Assembly (NCBI GenBank): GCA_902571955.1
Contig: CACGDZ010000006.1
Coordinates: forward strand, 1-64,000
Length of the DNA stretch: 64,000 nt
Direction: 5' to 3'
DNA from: an uncultured Pelagibacteraceae bacterium
GTDB taxonomy: Bacteria > Pseudomonadota > Alphaproteobacteria > Pelagibacterales > Pelagibacteraceae
Shown here in pieces: positions 23,373-33,531 of this stretch. The number at the start of each line of letters is the position of its first letter. The stretch's first letter is position 1. The notes under the pieces are model-generated. The model ran no database searches. It was not told the DNA's origin and was given only the letters and a program-made list of their open reading frames with translations. The translations under genes were made by a program, and so were the position numbers.

Positions 23373-24601
23373 TTTCCACTTTAGAAAAAGAAATTACTTT
23401 TAGATTTTTAAAAGCCAGAAAAAAAGATGGCTTTTTGAATGTTATATCAATTTTTTCTTTTATAGGAATAAGTCTTGGAGTTGCTGTTCTTATTATTGTG
23501 ATGTCAGTTATGAATGGATTTAGGACTGAGCTGATTAATAAAATAGTCGGCTTTAATTCACACATAACTGTAAAAACTTATGGGAATCCAATTGATAAAA
23601 AAAAAATAAATAAAAAAAATTTAAAATTAATTTCAGAAAATATTATTTTAAGCAACTCTGGTGAAGCTATTATACTTAAAAACGATACATCAAAAGGTAT
23701 AGTATTACGTGGATATAAAACAAATGACTTTCCAAGTTTAGAAATTGTCAAAAATGAAAATTTTAAAGGCAATAAAAATCAATTAGATAGAAACTATATT
23801 TCTATAGGCAATGAATTAAGTTTTTCTTTAGATCTAAAAATAGGTGATGAATTAACTTTACTTTCACCATCAGGAGTAGAAACAATTATTGGTAGTATGC
23901 CAAAACAAAAAACTTTTTTGGTAGCATCAATTTACAATAGTGGTTTGGCTGAGTTTGATAATAATATCGCATTTATTAATTTAAGTACTCTTGAGGATTT
24001 TTTTGACTATAAGTCAGAGGATAGAAATTTAGAAATTTATTTAAAAAACCCAAATAAAATTGAGGAGCAAAAATTTATTGTCCAAGAAATTTTTGATGAA
24101 GAATTTGTTTTTAGTTGGGCTGATATTAATAGTTCATTATTCTCTGCCTTAAAAGTAGAAAGAAATGTAATGTTTATTATCTTATCTTTAATAATTATTG
24201 TTGCAGCCTTTAATATAATTTCTGGGTTAACAATTTTAGTTAAAAACAAAACAAGAGATATCGCAATTTTAAAGTCAATTGGTGTGTTAAATAAGTCAAT
24301 TGTAAAAATATTTTTTTTAGTAGGTGTAATAATAGGAACATCAGCTACTATTTTTGGAATTTTTTTAGGTGTAACGTTTTCTCTTTATATAGAGAATTTT
24401 AGACAATTTCTTAGCTCAACATTTAATATAAGTTTATTTCCAGAAGAAATTTATTTTTTAAGCAAGATGCCCTCAGAAATAGATCCAACATCAATTTTTT
24501 TAATATCAATTTGTTCAATAATTATAACAATAATAGTTTCAATTTTTCCCGCCTTTAAAGCAGCGAAACTGGACCCAATTAAATCTTTAAAATATGAATA
24601 A
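23369..24601 (+). CDS. lolC: Lipoprotein-releasing ABC transporter permease (TTG start)
   Basis: LolC/E N-terminus (FRFLKARKKDGFLNVISIFSFIGISLGVAVLIIVMSVMNGFR); followed by LolD. Confidence 0.92.
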   Translation: MISTLEKEITFRFLKARKKDGFLNVISIFSFIGISLGVAVLIIVMSVMNGFRTELINKIVGFNSHITVKTYGNPIDKKKINKKNLKLISENIILSNSGEAIILKNDTSKGIVLRGYKTNDFPSLEIVKNENFKGNKNQLDRNYISIGNELSFSLDLKIGDELTLLSPSGVETIIGSMPKQKTFLVASIYNSGLAEFDNNIAFINLSTLEDFFDYKSEDRNLEIYLKNPNKIEEQKFIVQEIFDEEFVFSWADINSSLFSALKVERNVMFIILSLIIIVAAFNIISGLTILVKNKTRDIAILKSIGVLNKSIVKIFFLVGVIIGTSATIFGIFLGVTFSLYIENFRQFLSSTFNISLFPEEIYFLSKMPSEIDPTSIFLISICSIIITIIVSIFPAFKAAKLDPIKSLKYE

Positions 24602-25271
24602 TTTTCTTGAATTAAAAAAAATATTTAAAACTTTTAAAAAAGAAAAAACAGTTAAAGTATTAAAAAATCTTTCTCAAAAATTTGATAAGGGTAAAAGCTA
24701 TTCTATAATGGGGCCATCTGGGTCAGGTAAATCAACTTTATTAAATTTAATTTCATTGATCGATAGACCATCATCAGGGTCAATCCATTTTGATAAAATT
24801 CCTGTAAATTTCAATGAATCTGAAAAAAATGACGTTTATAGATCTAAAAAAATAGGAATTGTTTATCAACAAAATAATCTTCTCCCAGATTTTACTGCTT
24901 TAGAAAATATATATTTGGCCTCACTTGCAATTAATGACAATAAAGAATTAGCAATATCTAATGCAGAAAAATTACTCAAAAAAATTGGTCTTTCTAATAG
25001 GGCAGATCACTTTCCATCTCAACTATCAGGTGGTGAGGCTCAAAGAGTTGCTATAGCAAGAGCAATTGTAAATGATCCTGAAATTATTTTAGCAGATGAA
25101 CCGACTGGAAGTTTGGATATGGAAACAGCAAAAGATGTTTTTGAACTTTTACACAAACAAAAAAGGTCAAATAGACTTATTATATTTGCAACTCATAATA
25201 GATTTTTTGCTAATAAAGCAGATTGCCTATTGGAGATGATAGATGGTAGTATAAAATCTTCTAATGTCTGA
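24594..25271 (+). CDS. lolD: Lipoprotein-releasing system ATP-binding protein
   Basis: Walker A GPSGSGKST, signature LSGGEAQRVAIARAI, ILADEPTGSLD. Confidence 0.92.
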   Translation: MNNFLELKKIFKTFKKEKTVKVLKNLSQKFDKGKSYSIMGPSGSGKSTLLNLISLIDRPSSGSIHFDKIPVNFNESEKNDVYRSKKIGIVYQQNNLLPDFTALENIYLASLAINDNKELAISNAEKLLKKIGLSNRADHFPSQLSGGEAQRVAIARAIVNDPEIILADEPTGSLDMETAKDVFELLHKQKRSNRLIIFATHNRFFANKADCLLEMIDGSIKSSNV

Positions 25272-28200
25272 GTCTCATTCTCAAAATTTCAATCATCTCA
25301 AAATTCATACTCAATATTCTATTTGTGAAGGAGCAGCTAGAATTGATGATTTACAAGAATATTCTAAGAAAAATAAAATAAAATCACTTGGTTTGTGTGA
25401 CACTTCAAATTTATGTGGAGCGCTTGAATTTGCTGAAAAGATCGCAAAGTCTGGAACTCAACCAATAATTGGAACTCAAATTAATTTTAAAATCGGAGAA
25501 ACAATAGGTTTACTCCCTTTGTTTGCTCTGAATGAAGTTGGATATAAAAATATAATAGAACTCTCATCTTTATCGTATTTAAAAAACGATGAATTGTCGG
25601 ATCCACATGTAGATTTTGAATTATTATTAAATAAATCTGATGGTGTAGCTGTATTTTCAGGAACTGTTTTTGGTTTGTTTGGTAAATTATTTGACAAAGG
25701 TAAGTTTACTGAGATCAATGATCTTTATATTAAAATTAAAAAAACCTTCAGGGATAAATTTTATATAGAGATTCAAAGACATAATAATCCAAATGAAATT
25801 GGATTTGAAAAATTTAATTTAAAAAAATCTTTAGATTTAGAAATACCTATTATTGCAACTAATGAAGTTTTTTATTTAGATAAAGAAATGCATGAAGCAC
25901 ACGACGCTTTAATTTGTATAGGTAACAAGACATATGTAAATGAAAAAAATAGGTTAAGATTAACAGATCAGCATTATCTAAAAACTAATTCAGAGATGTC
26001 AGAATTATTTGCTGACTTACCTGAAGCTTTAGAAAATAATTATAATTTTCCATTAAGATGTAGCTATAGACCGCTATTTTCTAACCCAATATTGCCTAAT
26101 ATTAGTAGTGACAAAGATGGAAATGCAGATAAAATTTTAAAAAAAGATTCAATAGAGGGATTAAAAATTAAATTCAATAAGATTTTTAATTTAAGTGATA
26201 AAGATTTAGAAAATAACAATTCATATAAAGAATATAAGGACAGGTTAAATCATGAACTTTCTATTATTATAGAAATGAAATATTCTAGTTATTTTCTCAT
26301 AGTCGCTGATTACATAAAATGGGCTAAAAATAATGATATCCCTGTAGGTCCTGGAAGAGGTTCAGGTGCTGGTTCGTTGGTAGCTTGGTGTTTGTCAATT
26401 ACAGATGTTGATCCAATAAAATTTAATCTTATTTTTGAAAGATTTTTAAATCCAGATAGAATTTCAATGCCAGATTTTGATATAGACTTTTGTGAAGATA
26501 AAAGAGATCAAGTTTTTGAGTATCTAACAAAAAAATACAAAGATAGCGTAGCTCACATTATAACATTTGGTAAATTAAAAGCCCGAATGGTAATTAGAGA
26601 CGTTGGAAGAGTTTTGGGATTAGCATATGGATTTGTTGACAGTATATCTAAAATGATACCTTTTGATCCATCTAGACCGCAAAATTTAACTCAGTGCATT
26701 GCTGGAGAACCACGATTACAAAAACTTATTAATGAAGATTCAAGGGTAAAGAAACTTACTGATCTATCTTTAAAACTAGAAGGTCTTAACAGAAACGTTG
26801 CTACTCACGCAGCCGGAGTAGTAATAGCAGATAAAAAACTTACTGAGGTTGTTCCTTTGTATAAAGATGTTTCTGCAGATTTATTATTACCATCTACACA
26901 ATTTGATATGTATTCTGCAGAAAATGCAGGGTTAGTAAAATTCGATTTTTTGGGCCTAAAAACACTTACTGTAATTAACAATACCCAAAAAATTGTAAGA
27001 AAAAAAATTAAAGATTTTGATATAGAAAAAATTAATTATGAAGATCAAAAAGTATTTGATCTAATGTCTACAGGTAAAACAGTTGGTTTATTCCAAATTG
27101 AAAGTGCCGGTATGAGAGAAGCTTTAATTCAAATGAAGCCAAATCATATTGAAGATATTATTGCCTTAGTTGCCCTATATAGACCAGGACCAATGAGCAA
27201 TATTCCAACATATAATGATTGCAAACATGGAAAGCAAAAACCAGATTATTTACACCCACTTCTAGAGGATATTTTAAAACCAACCTATGGTGTGATTATT
27301 TATCAAGAACAGGTAATGCAGATTGCACAAAAACTTTCAGGATTTACAGCAGGACAAGCTGATCTTTTGAGAAGAGCAATGGGAAAAAAGAAAAGAGCAG
27401 AACTTGAAAAACAGAAACAAGGATTTATTGCTGGAGCTGTAAAAAATGGAATAGCAAAAGATGTTGCTGCTGGAATTTTCTTAAAAATAGAACCGTTTGC
27501 AGAATATGGTTTTAATAAAAGTCACGCTGCTGCATATGCAATTATTTCTTATCAAACTGCATTTTTAAAAACATATTATCCAAAAGAATTCATTGCAGCA
27601 TCAATGACTATGGATATATCTAATCAAAATAAACTAAGTGAATTTTATGAAGAATTAAAAAGATTAAATGTTGAAGTTGTCCGTCCAGATATAAACGAAT
27701 GTTTTGCTGATTTTAGAACAATTGATAATAAATTTTATTATGCTTTAGGAGGAATTAAAGCTGTAGGTTATGAGGCAATATCAAATATAGTTGAGGAAAG
27801 AATTTTAAATGGAAAATTTGAATCAATTCAGGATTTTATAAATAGAGTAAATCCAAAAGATATAAATAAACTTCAATTAGAAGGTTTGGTTAAAGCTGGT
27901 GCATTTGATAATTTAAACCCAAATAGACAGACTTTACACGATTCAATTCCAGGTATGATAGCTAAAAGTAAAAATATATTTGATAATAAATCCGCTAATC
28001 AAATTGATTTATTCTCAGAAGATGAAAGTACGCAGGATAATTTTTTAATAAAAACTGAAGATTGGAAATTTGAAGAAAGATTATCAAAAGAATTTGAGTC
28101 AGTTGGTTTCTTTATTTCAGACCATCCGTTAAATCAATTTACAGAGATTTTTAATGATTATAAAATAATAGATTATTCAAGTTTTATTTCAAAAGAAGAT

Positions 28201-28680
28201 TCAAAAGACGCTAACATAGCTGCAACACTGCTGAAGGTTCAAGAAAGAAAAACAGCAAAAGGAAATTCTTATGCTGTTTTAAAATTAACAGATTTATCAA
28301 GTATATTTGAACTTTTTATTTTCTCAGATGTTTTAGAATTAAATAGAGAAATTTTGAAAGAAGGTAGCTCACTTATTTTAACAATATTTAAAAATGTTTC
28401 TAATGATGAAAATCGACTAACTAGAATTAATGTTCAAAAAATAGCCTCACTTAAAGATTTATTTAACAGCCCTATAAACGAGGTTTCGTTCCAGCTTAAT
28501 TCTAAAGAACAGATTGAAAAAATATCTACAATTTTGAATGATGAAGGCAAAACTATCGTAAATATTAATTTGGTCACAGAAGATAATGTTCTTAAATTTA
28601 GATTAAAAAAAGCACGTAAATTAGAAAGAAAATCTCTAAATCTCTTAAGAAATCAAGAAATACATGCAATTATTAACTAA
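25264..28680 (+). CDS. dnaE: DNA polymerase III subunit alpha
   Basis: PHP domain (LKIHTQYSICEGAARIDDL), GPGRGSGAGSLVAWCL, MPDFDIDFCEDKR; 1138 aa. Confidence 0.97.
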   Translation: MSESHSQNFNHLKIHTQYSICEGAARIDDLQEYSKKNKIKSLGLCDTSNLCGALEFAEKIAKSGTQPIIGTQINFKIGETIGLLPLFALNEVGYKNIIELSSLSYLKNDELSDPHVDFELLLNKSDGVAVFSGTVFGLFGKLFDKGKFTEINDLYIKIKKTFRDKFYIEIQRHNNPNEIGFEKFNLKKSLDLEIPIIATNEVFYLDKEMHEAHDALICIGNKTYVNEKNRLRLTDQHYLKTNSEMSELFADLPEALENNYNFPLRCSYRPLFSNPILPNISSDKDGNADKILKKDSIEGLKIKFNKIFNLSDKDLENNNSYKEYKDRLNHELSIIIEMKYSSYFLIVADYIKWAKNNDIPVGPGRGSGAGSLVAWCLSITDVDPIKFNLIFERFLNPDRISMPDFDIDFCEDKRDQVFEYLTKKYKDSVAHIITFGKLKARMVIRDVGRVLGLAYGFVDSISKMIPFDPSRPQNLTQCIAGEPRLQKLINEDSRVKKLTDLSLKLEGLNRNVATHAAGVVIADKKLTEVVPLYKDVSADLLLPSTQFDMYSAENAGLVKFDFLGLKTLTVINNTQKIVRKKIKDFDIEKINYEDQKVFDLMSTGKTVGLFQIESAGMREALIQMKPNHIEDIIALVALYRPGPMSNIPTYNDCKHGKQKPDYLHPLLEDILKPTYGVIIYQEQVMQIAQKLSGFTAGQADLLRRAMGKKKRAELEKQKQGFIAGAVKNGIAKDVAAGIFLKIEPFAEYGFNKSHAAAYAIISYQTAFLKTYYPKEFIAASMTMDISNQNKLSEFYEELKRLNVEVVRPDINECFADFRTIDNKFYYALGGIKAVGYEAISNIVEERILNGKFESIQDFINRVNPKDINKLQLEGLVKAGAFDNLNPNRQTLHDSIPGMIAKSKNIFDNKSANQIDLFSEDESTQDNFLIKTEDWKFEERLSKEFESVGFFISDHPLNQFTEIFNDYKIIDYSSFISKEDSKDANIAATLLKVQERKTAKGNSYAVLKLTDLSSIFELFIFSDVLELNREILKEGSSLILTIFKNVSNDENRLTRINVQKIASLKDLFNSPINEVSFQLNSKEQIEKISTILNDEGKTIVNINLVTEDNVLKFRLKKARKLERKSLNLLRNQEIHAIIN

Positions 28681-28741
28681 ATAATCACTTGTTAAATTTA
28701 GTAAATATTTGTAAATAATCTCTAAATTAAATTAACACGCA

Positions 28742-28803
28742 CACAGTTGTTGGTTTTATACCTCCGGTCCTTTATTGGAAATTACTGTGGTGGCTTAACC
28801 GGG
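28742..28803 (+). promoter_or_regulatory. Candidate ribosomal protein S2 leader: H-type pseudoknot upstream of rpsB
   Basis: CACAGT 28742-28747 pairs with ACTGTG 28784-28789; CCGGT 28764-28768, inside that loop, pairs with ACCGG 28798-28802, which lies 8-13 nt before the rpsB ATG. Confidence 0.7.
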
Positions 28804-28810
28804 AATAAAT

Positions 28811-29620
28811 ATGAAAATACCTAACGTTACAATACAACAATTACTAGAAGCAGGCGTTCATCTTGGACATAAAACTTTAAGATGGAACCCAAAAATGAAA
28901 AAATATATTTTTGGAAAAAGAGACTCTATTCACATTATTGATTTAACTCAAACTCTTGAATTAACTAAAGTCGCTTTGGAAAAAGTTTATGAAACTATTT
29001 CAAATAATGGAAAAATTTTATTTGTATCAACTAAAAAACAAGCATCAGAAGCTATAGCCGAAGTTGCAAAAGAAACAGATCAATATTTTGTAAATTACAG
29101 ATGGTTAGGAGGTATGCTAACAAACTGGGGAACAATTTCCAATTCAATAAAAAAACTTAAAAAACTAGAAACTGATTTAGCAGCAGAGAATAGAGGATTT
29201 ACTAAAAAAGAACTTTTAAAAATGAGTGTTAAAAAGGATAAGCTTCAAAGATCTTTGGGTGGTATAGCAGAAATGAAAAAAGTTCCTGATCTAGTATTTG
29301 TAATAGATACAAACTATGAATCTCTTGCAATAGCAGAGTCTTCAAAATTAGGAATACCAATTATTGCTATTTTAGATAGTAATTCAAACCCAGATCATAT
29401 TGATTACCCAATTCCAGGCAATGATGATGCAAGAAGAGCTATTGATCTTTATTGCAATTTAATCAAAGAAACAATTAATAGTGCTAAAAGTTCTGTGTTA
29501 CCAAATGAGACAAAAAAAGATAAAGCTAAGGATAATGATAAAACAAAAACTATTCAGGAATTAGATAGAGAAAAATTAGAAAAAAAATTTTCTAAAGATG
29601 ATAAGGAGAAATTAAACTAA
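28811..29620 (+). CDS. rpsB: 30S ribosomal protein S2
   Basis: [47 protein letters not shown]. Confidence 0.97.
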   Translation: MKIPNVTIQQLLEAGVHLGHKTLRWNPKMKKYIFGKRDSIHIIDLTQTLELTKVALEKVYETISNNGKILFVSTKKQASEAIAEVAKETDQYFVNYRWLGGMLTNWGTISNSIKKLKKLETDLAAENRGFTKKELLKMSVKKDKLQRSLGGIAEMKKVPDLVFVIDTNYESLAIAESSKLGIPIIAILDSNSNPDHIDYPIPGNDDARRAIDLYCNLIKETINSAKSSVLPNETKKDKAKDNDKTKTIQELDREKLEKKFSKDDKEKLN

Positions 29621-30471
29621 TGAGTGATATAGAGAAAGTAAAAAAACTAAGAGAAGCAACTGGTGCTGGTTTCAAAGATTGCAACCTAGCTATTAAAGAG
29701 TCAAATGGAGATTTAGAGAAGGCAATAGAAATTCTAAGAGTTAAAGGAATTTCAAAAGCATCAAAAAAAATGTCTAGAGACGCGAAGGAAGGTGTTGTTG
29801 TAGTTAGTGGAGATCAAACTAAAACTTCAGTGATTGAGGTAAATTGTGAAACAGATTTTGTTGCTAAAAATGACGATTTCATTAACTTTGTTAAAGAGTT
29901 AAGTGAATTAAATAATCAAAATAATTCAAATGTTGAAGATTTAAAGACATCTAAAATGAAAAATGGCCAAACAGTCGATGACAATTTGGTAGCTTTGATT
30001 GCAAAAATCGGTGAAAAAATCACAATAGGAAAAGCGAAAACTATTCAAAATACTTACGGAGTTAATAACCACTATCTTCATACAGTTGTAAAAGATAATG
30101 TTGCAAAATTAGCTGTTATGGTTTCATTAGATACTAAAGATAATTCAGAGTCAGTTAAAACATTTAGCAAACAATTATCAATGCATATTGCGGCATCAAA
30201 CCCATTAGCTTTAGAGTCAAGCTCAATAGATCAGGCTATTATTGACAAGGAACAAGAGCTAGTTACTGAAGAATTAAAAAATTCTGGAAAACCTGAGGAT
30301 ATTGCAAAAAAAATAAGCTTAGGTAAAATGAACAAGTTTAAAGAAGAAAATGCTCTCTTAACTCAGGCTTGGGTTATGGAGCCTAAAAAAAAAGTTCAAG
30401 ATGTATTAAAAGAACTTTCCATAGCCGATTTAAAGATCAAAGAGTTTTACAGAATTAAGATTGGAGAATAA
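29620..30471 (+). CDS. tsf: Elongation factor Ts
   Basis: [52 protein letters not shown]. Confidence 0.97.
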   Translation: MSDIEKVKKLREATGAGFKDCNLAIKESNGDLEKAIEILRVKGISKASKKMSRDAKEGVVVVSGDQTKTSVIEVNCETDFVAKNDDFINFVKELSELNNQNNSNVEDLKTSKMKNGQTVDDNLVALIAKIGEKITIGKAKTIQNTYGVNNHYLHTVVKDNVAKLAVMVSLDTKDNSESVKTFSKQLSMHIAASNPLALESSSIDQAIIDKEQELVTEELKNSGKPEDIAKKISLGKMNKFKEENALLTQAWVMEPKKKVQDVLKELSIADLKIKEFYRIKIGE

Positions 30472-31023
30472 ATGTTTGATGATAAGCCTTACAACCTTAA
30501 AATGGATAAAGCAATTGAGGTTTTCACAAAAGAGCTATCATCTTTAAGAACTGGTAGGGCTAATGCTTCAATGCTTGACTTAATTAAAGTAGATGTTTAT
30601 GGACAACAAATGCCTATTAATCAGGTTGGGAGTATCACCACACCCGAACCAAGAATGATAAATATTCAAATTTGGGATACAAATAATGTATCATTAGTTG
30701 ATGCAGCAATTAAAAAATCAGATTTAGGATTAAATCCACAAATTGATGGTCAGTTGATTCGACTTCCAGTTCCTGAACTTAACGAGGAAAGAAGAACAGA
30801 ATTGAAAAAGTTAATTAAATCTATTGGAGAAAAATGTAAAGTTTCAATACGAAATATTCGTAGAGAAGCAAACGAGGAACTAAAAAAAAAATTAAAATTA
30901 AAAGAAATTGGTGAGGATCAAGAAAAAACTTACGAAAAAAAAATACAATTAATAACAGATGACCATATAAAACTAGTTGAAGATAAAGTCTCTATAAAAG
31001 AAAAAGAAATAATGACAATATGA
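30472..31023 (+). CDS. frr: Ribosome recycling factor
   Basis: ELSSLRTGRANASMLD; LPVPELNEERRTELKKLIKSIGEKCKVSIRNIRREAN. Confidence 0.97.
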   Translation: MFDDKPYNLKMDKAIEVFTKELSSLRTGRANASMLDLIKVDVYGQQMPINQVGSITTPEPRMINIQIWDTNNVSLVDAAIKKSDLGLNPQIDGQLIRLPVPELNEERRTELKKLIKSIGEKCKVSIRNIRREANEELKKKLKLKEIGEDQEKTYEKKIQLITDDHIKLVEDKVSIKEKEIMTI

Positions 31024-31697
31024 ACCCACTCAATCATGTAGCCATTATCATGGATGGTAATGGACGCTGGGGCTTAAAGTACAAGAATTCAAGAAATGCT
31101 GGACACAAAGCTGGACTAAAAACTGTTGAAAAAATAATTAAAGAAACGTTAAAGAATAAAATTAAATTCTTAACTTTGTATGCATTTTCAACTGAAAATT
31201 GGAAAAGACCCAAAAAAGAGGTAAAATATTTATTTGATCTATTAGAAACTTTCTTAGTGAATAGGATTGAAGATTTAAATAATCAAAATATTAAACTAAA
31301 GATTATAGGTATTAAAAATTTTTCAAAAAAATTAAACAAATTGTTAATTTTTTGTGAAAAAAAAACTGCTAAAAATAATAAGTTACAGATTAATTTAGCA
31401 CTTAATTATGGTTCTAAAACAGAACTAATTAACGCATTTAAATTATTATCAAAAAATAAAGAAAAGATTAATATAAAAAATATAACAAAGTATCTACAAA
31501 CAAAAAAAATACCAGATCCTGATGTACTTATTCGAACAGGTAATACCAAAAGATTAAGCAATTTTCTGTTATGGCAATTAGCATACTCTGAAATATTTTT
31601 TGAGAAAAAACTTTGGCCAGCATTTAATGAAAAAGACTACAATAAAATAATTAAAAATTTTAAAAATATAAAAAGGAACTTTGGCAGTATTTCATGA
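31020..31697 (+). CDS. uppS: Undecaprenyl diphosphate synthase
   Basis: HVAIIMDGNGRWG; GHKAG; LYAFSTENWKRP; PDPDVLIRTGNTKRLSNFLLWQLAYSE. Confidence 0.95.
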   Translation: MNPLNHVAIIMDGNGRWGLKYKNSRNAGHKAGLKTVEKIIKETLKNKIKFLTLYAFSTENWKRPKKEVKYLFDLLETFLVNRIEDLNNQNIKLKIIGIKNFSKKLNKLLIFCEKKTAKNNKLQINLALNYGSKTELINAFKLLSKNKEKINIKNITKYLQTKKIPDPDVLIRTGNTKRLSNFLLWQLAYSEIFFEKKLWPAFNEKDYNKIIKNFKNIKRNFGSIS

Positions 31698-32353
31698 GTT
31701 TAAATTTATTATATCGGATTTTTACATCTGCAATATTATTAATTTTATTATGTCTTGGTTTATTTTTAAATAAATATATATGGTTATGCTTGTTAATTTT
31801 AGCTTCAGTAATTTCTTATTATGAATTTTACAAATTAATCCAAAAAAAATTTAAGAAAAAAAAAAATCAAATTTTTTGGTCAAATATTATTTCTATAATA
31901 TACTTAATAAATTTTACTTATGCTGGATATGCTTTGTATGAAAATTCTCATATTAATTTAATTTTTGTTCTTTTAATTTGTATTTTTTCAGACACAGGTG
32001 GCTATATTGTTGGTAAATCTATCGGTGGAAAAAAGCTAACTAAAATTAGCCCAAAAAAAACTATATCTGGAAGTATTGGATCACTAATTTTTTCAATCTT
32101 ACCAATAATTATTTTTAGTTTAATTTACGATAATTTTTTTATTTTAGAGTGGTTATATTTTTATATTTTAGCTTGTCTCTTTTTATCATTAGTTTGTCAG
32201 TTTGGTGATTTATTTATCTCATATTTTAAGAGACAAGCAAAAGTAAAAGATACAGGATCACTTTTACCTGGACATGGTGGCTTATTAGATAGAATTGATG
32301 GTATAATTTTTGTTTTACCCACTGCATATATATTAGATAAAATAATTCTATAA
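31694..32353 (+). CDS. cdsA: Phosphatidate cytidylyltransferase
   Basis: SDTGGYIVGKSIGGKKLTKISPKKTISGS; CdsA signature FKRQAKVKDTGSLLPGHGGLLDRIDG. Confidence 0.94.
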   Translation: MSLNLLYRIFTSAILLILLCLGLFLNKYIWLCLLILASVISYYEFYKLIQKKFKKKKNQIFWSNIISIIYLINFTYAGYALYENSHINLIFVLLICIFSDTGGYIVGKSIGGKKLTKISPKKTISGSIGSLIFSILPIIIFSLIYDNFFILEWLYFYILACLFLSLVCQFGDLFISYFKRQAKVKDTGSLLPGHGGLLDRIDGIIFVLPTAYILDKIIL

Positions 32354-32355
32354 AA

Positions 32356-33519
32356 ATGAAAAAAAAAATAGCAATATTAGGATCTACAGGTTCAATTGGA
32401 AAAAACTTGATTGATATAGTTAGTAAAAATAAAAATTCATATAAAATTATTTTACTTACAGCTAATAAAGATTATGAAAATTTATTAAAACAAGCTAAAA
32501 AATTTAAAGTTAAAAATTTAATTATTACGGATAAAGATAGTTATAAAATTTTAAAAAAAAAAACAAAATATCTTAATATTAATGTTTTTAGCAATTTTAA
32601 TAATCTAAATAAAATTTTAAAGAATAAGATCGATTATGTTATGAGTTCAATTACGGGTTTAGATGGATTAAAACCCACAATTAAAATTATTAAATTTACT
32701 AAAATAATTGCTATTGCAAATAAAGAGGCAATTATATGTGGATGGAATCTTATTAAAAATGAATTAAATAAAAATAAAACAAAATTTATACCTGTTGACT
32801 CAGAACATTTTTCAATATGGTATGGTTTAAGCAATAATAAAAATTTAATTAAAAAAATATATTTAACTGCCTCCGGTGGTCCCTTTTTAAATCTACCAAA
32901 TAAAAAATTTAAAAATATTAAAGTTAAAGATGCTTTAAAGCATCCCAGTTGGAAAATGGGGAAAAAAATAACCATAGACTCTGCAACAATGATGAATAAA
33001 GTTTTTGAAATAATTGAGGCAAAAAAAATATTTGACCTAAATTATAAACAACTTTCTATTTTAACTCACCCTGACTCTTATGTTCATGCTTTAATTAATT
33101 TTGAGAATGGGCTTATAAAAATCATAGCTCATAAAACGGATATGAAAATTCCGATTGCAAATTCTTTATTATTTAATGACCAAATTAAACATAACTCAAG
33201 TTTAGAACAAAATATTTTTAAATTAAATAATTTAAATTTCAAAAAAATAAATTTAACTAAATTTCCATCAGTAAAACTAATTAAATTATTACCAAACAAT
33301 AGCTCACTTTTTGAAACAATTTTAGTTTCAGCAAATGATGAATTAGTTAGACAATTTTTAAATAAAAAAATTCAATTTAATGAAATTTATAAAAATTTGA
33401 TAAAAATATTAAAAAAACAGGAATTTTATAAATATAAAAAAAAAATTCCTTCTAAAATAGATGATATATTGAAATTATCAGATTATGTTCGTTTTAAAAT
33501 TATATCAAAACATATATAA
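32356..33519 (+). CDS. dxr: 1-deoxy-D-xylulose 5-phosphate reductoisomerase
   Basis: ILGSTGSIGKNLIDIV; ANKEAIICGW; PVDSEHFSIW; TASGGPF. Confidence 0.95.
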   Translation: MKKKIAILGSTGSIGKNLIDIVSKNKNSYKIILLTANKDYENLLKQAKKFKVKNLIITDKDSYKILKKKTKYLNINVFSNFNNLNKILKNKIDYVMSSITGLDGLKPTIKIIKFTKIIAIANKEAIICGWNLIKNELNKNKTKFIPVDSEHFSIWYGLSNNKNLIKKIYLTASGGPFLNLPNKKFKNIKVKDALKHPSWKMGKKITIDSATMMNKVFEIIEAKKIFDLNYKQLSILTHPDSYVHALINFENGLIKIIAHKTDMKIPIANSLLFNDQIKHNSSLEQNIFKLNNLNFKKINLTKFPSVKLIKLLPNNSSLFETILVSANDELVRQFLNKKIQFNEIYKNLIKILKKQEFYKYKKKIPSKIDDILKLSDYVRFKIISKHI

Positions 33520-33531
33520 GACATTAGTTTT

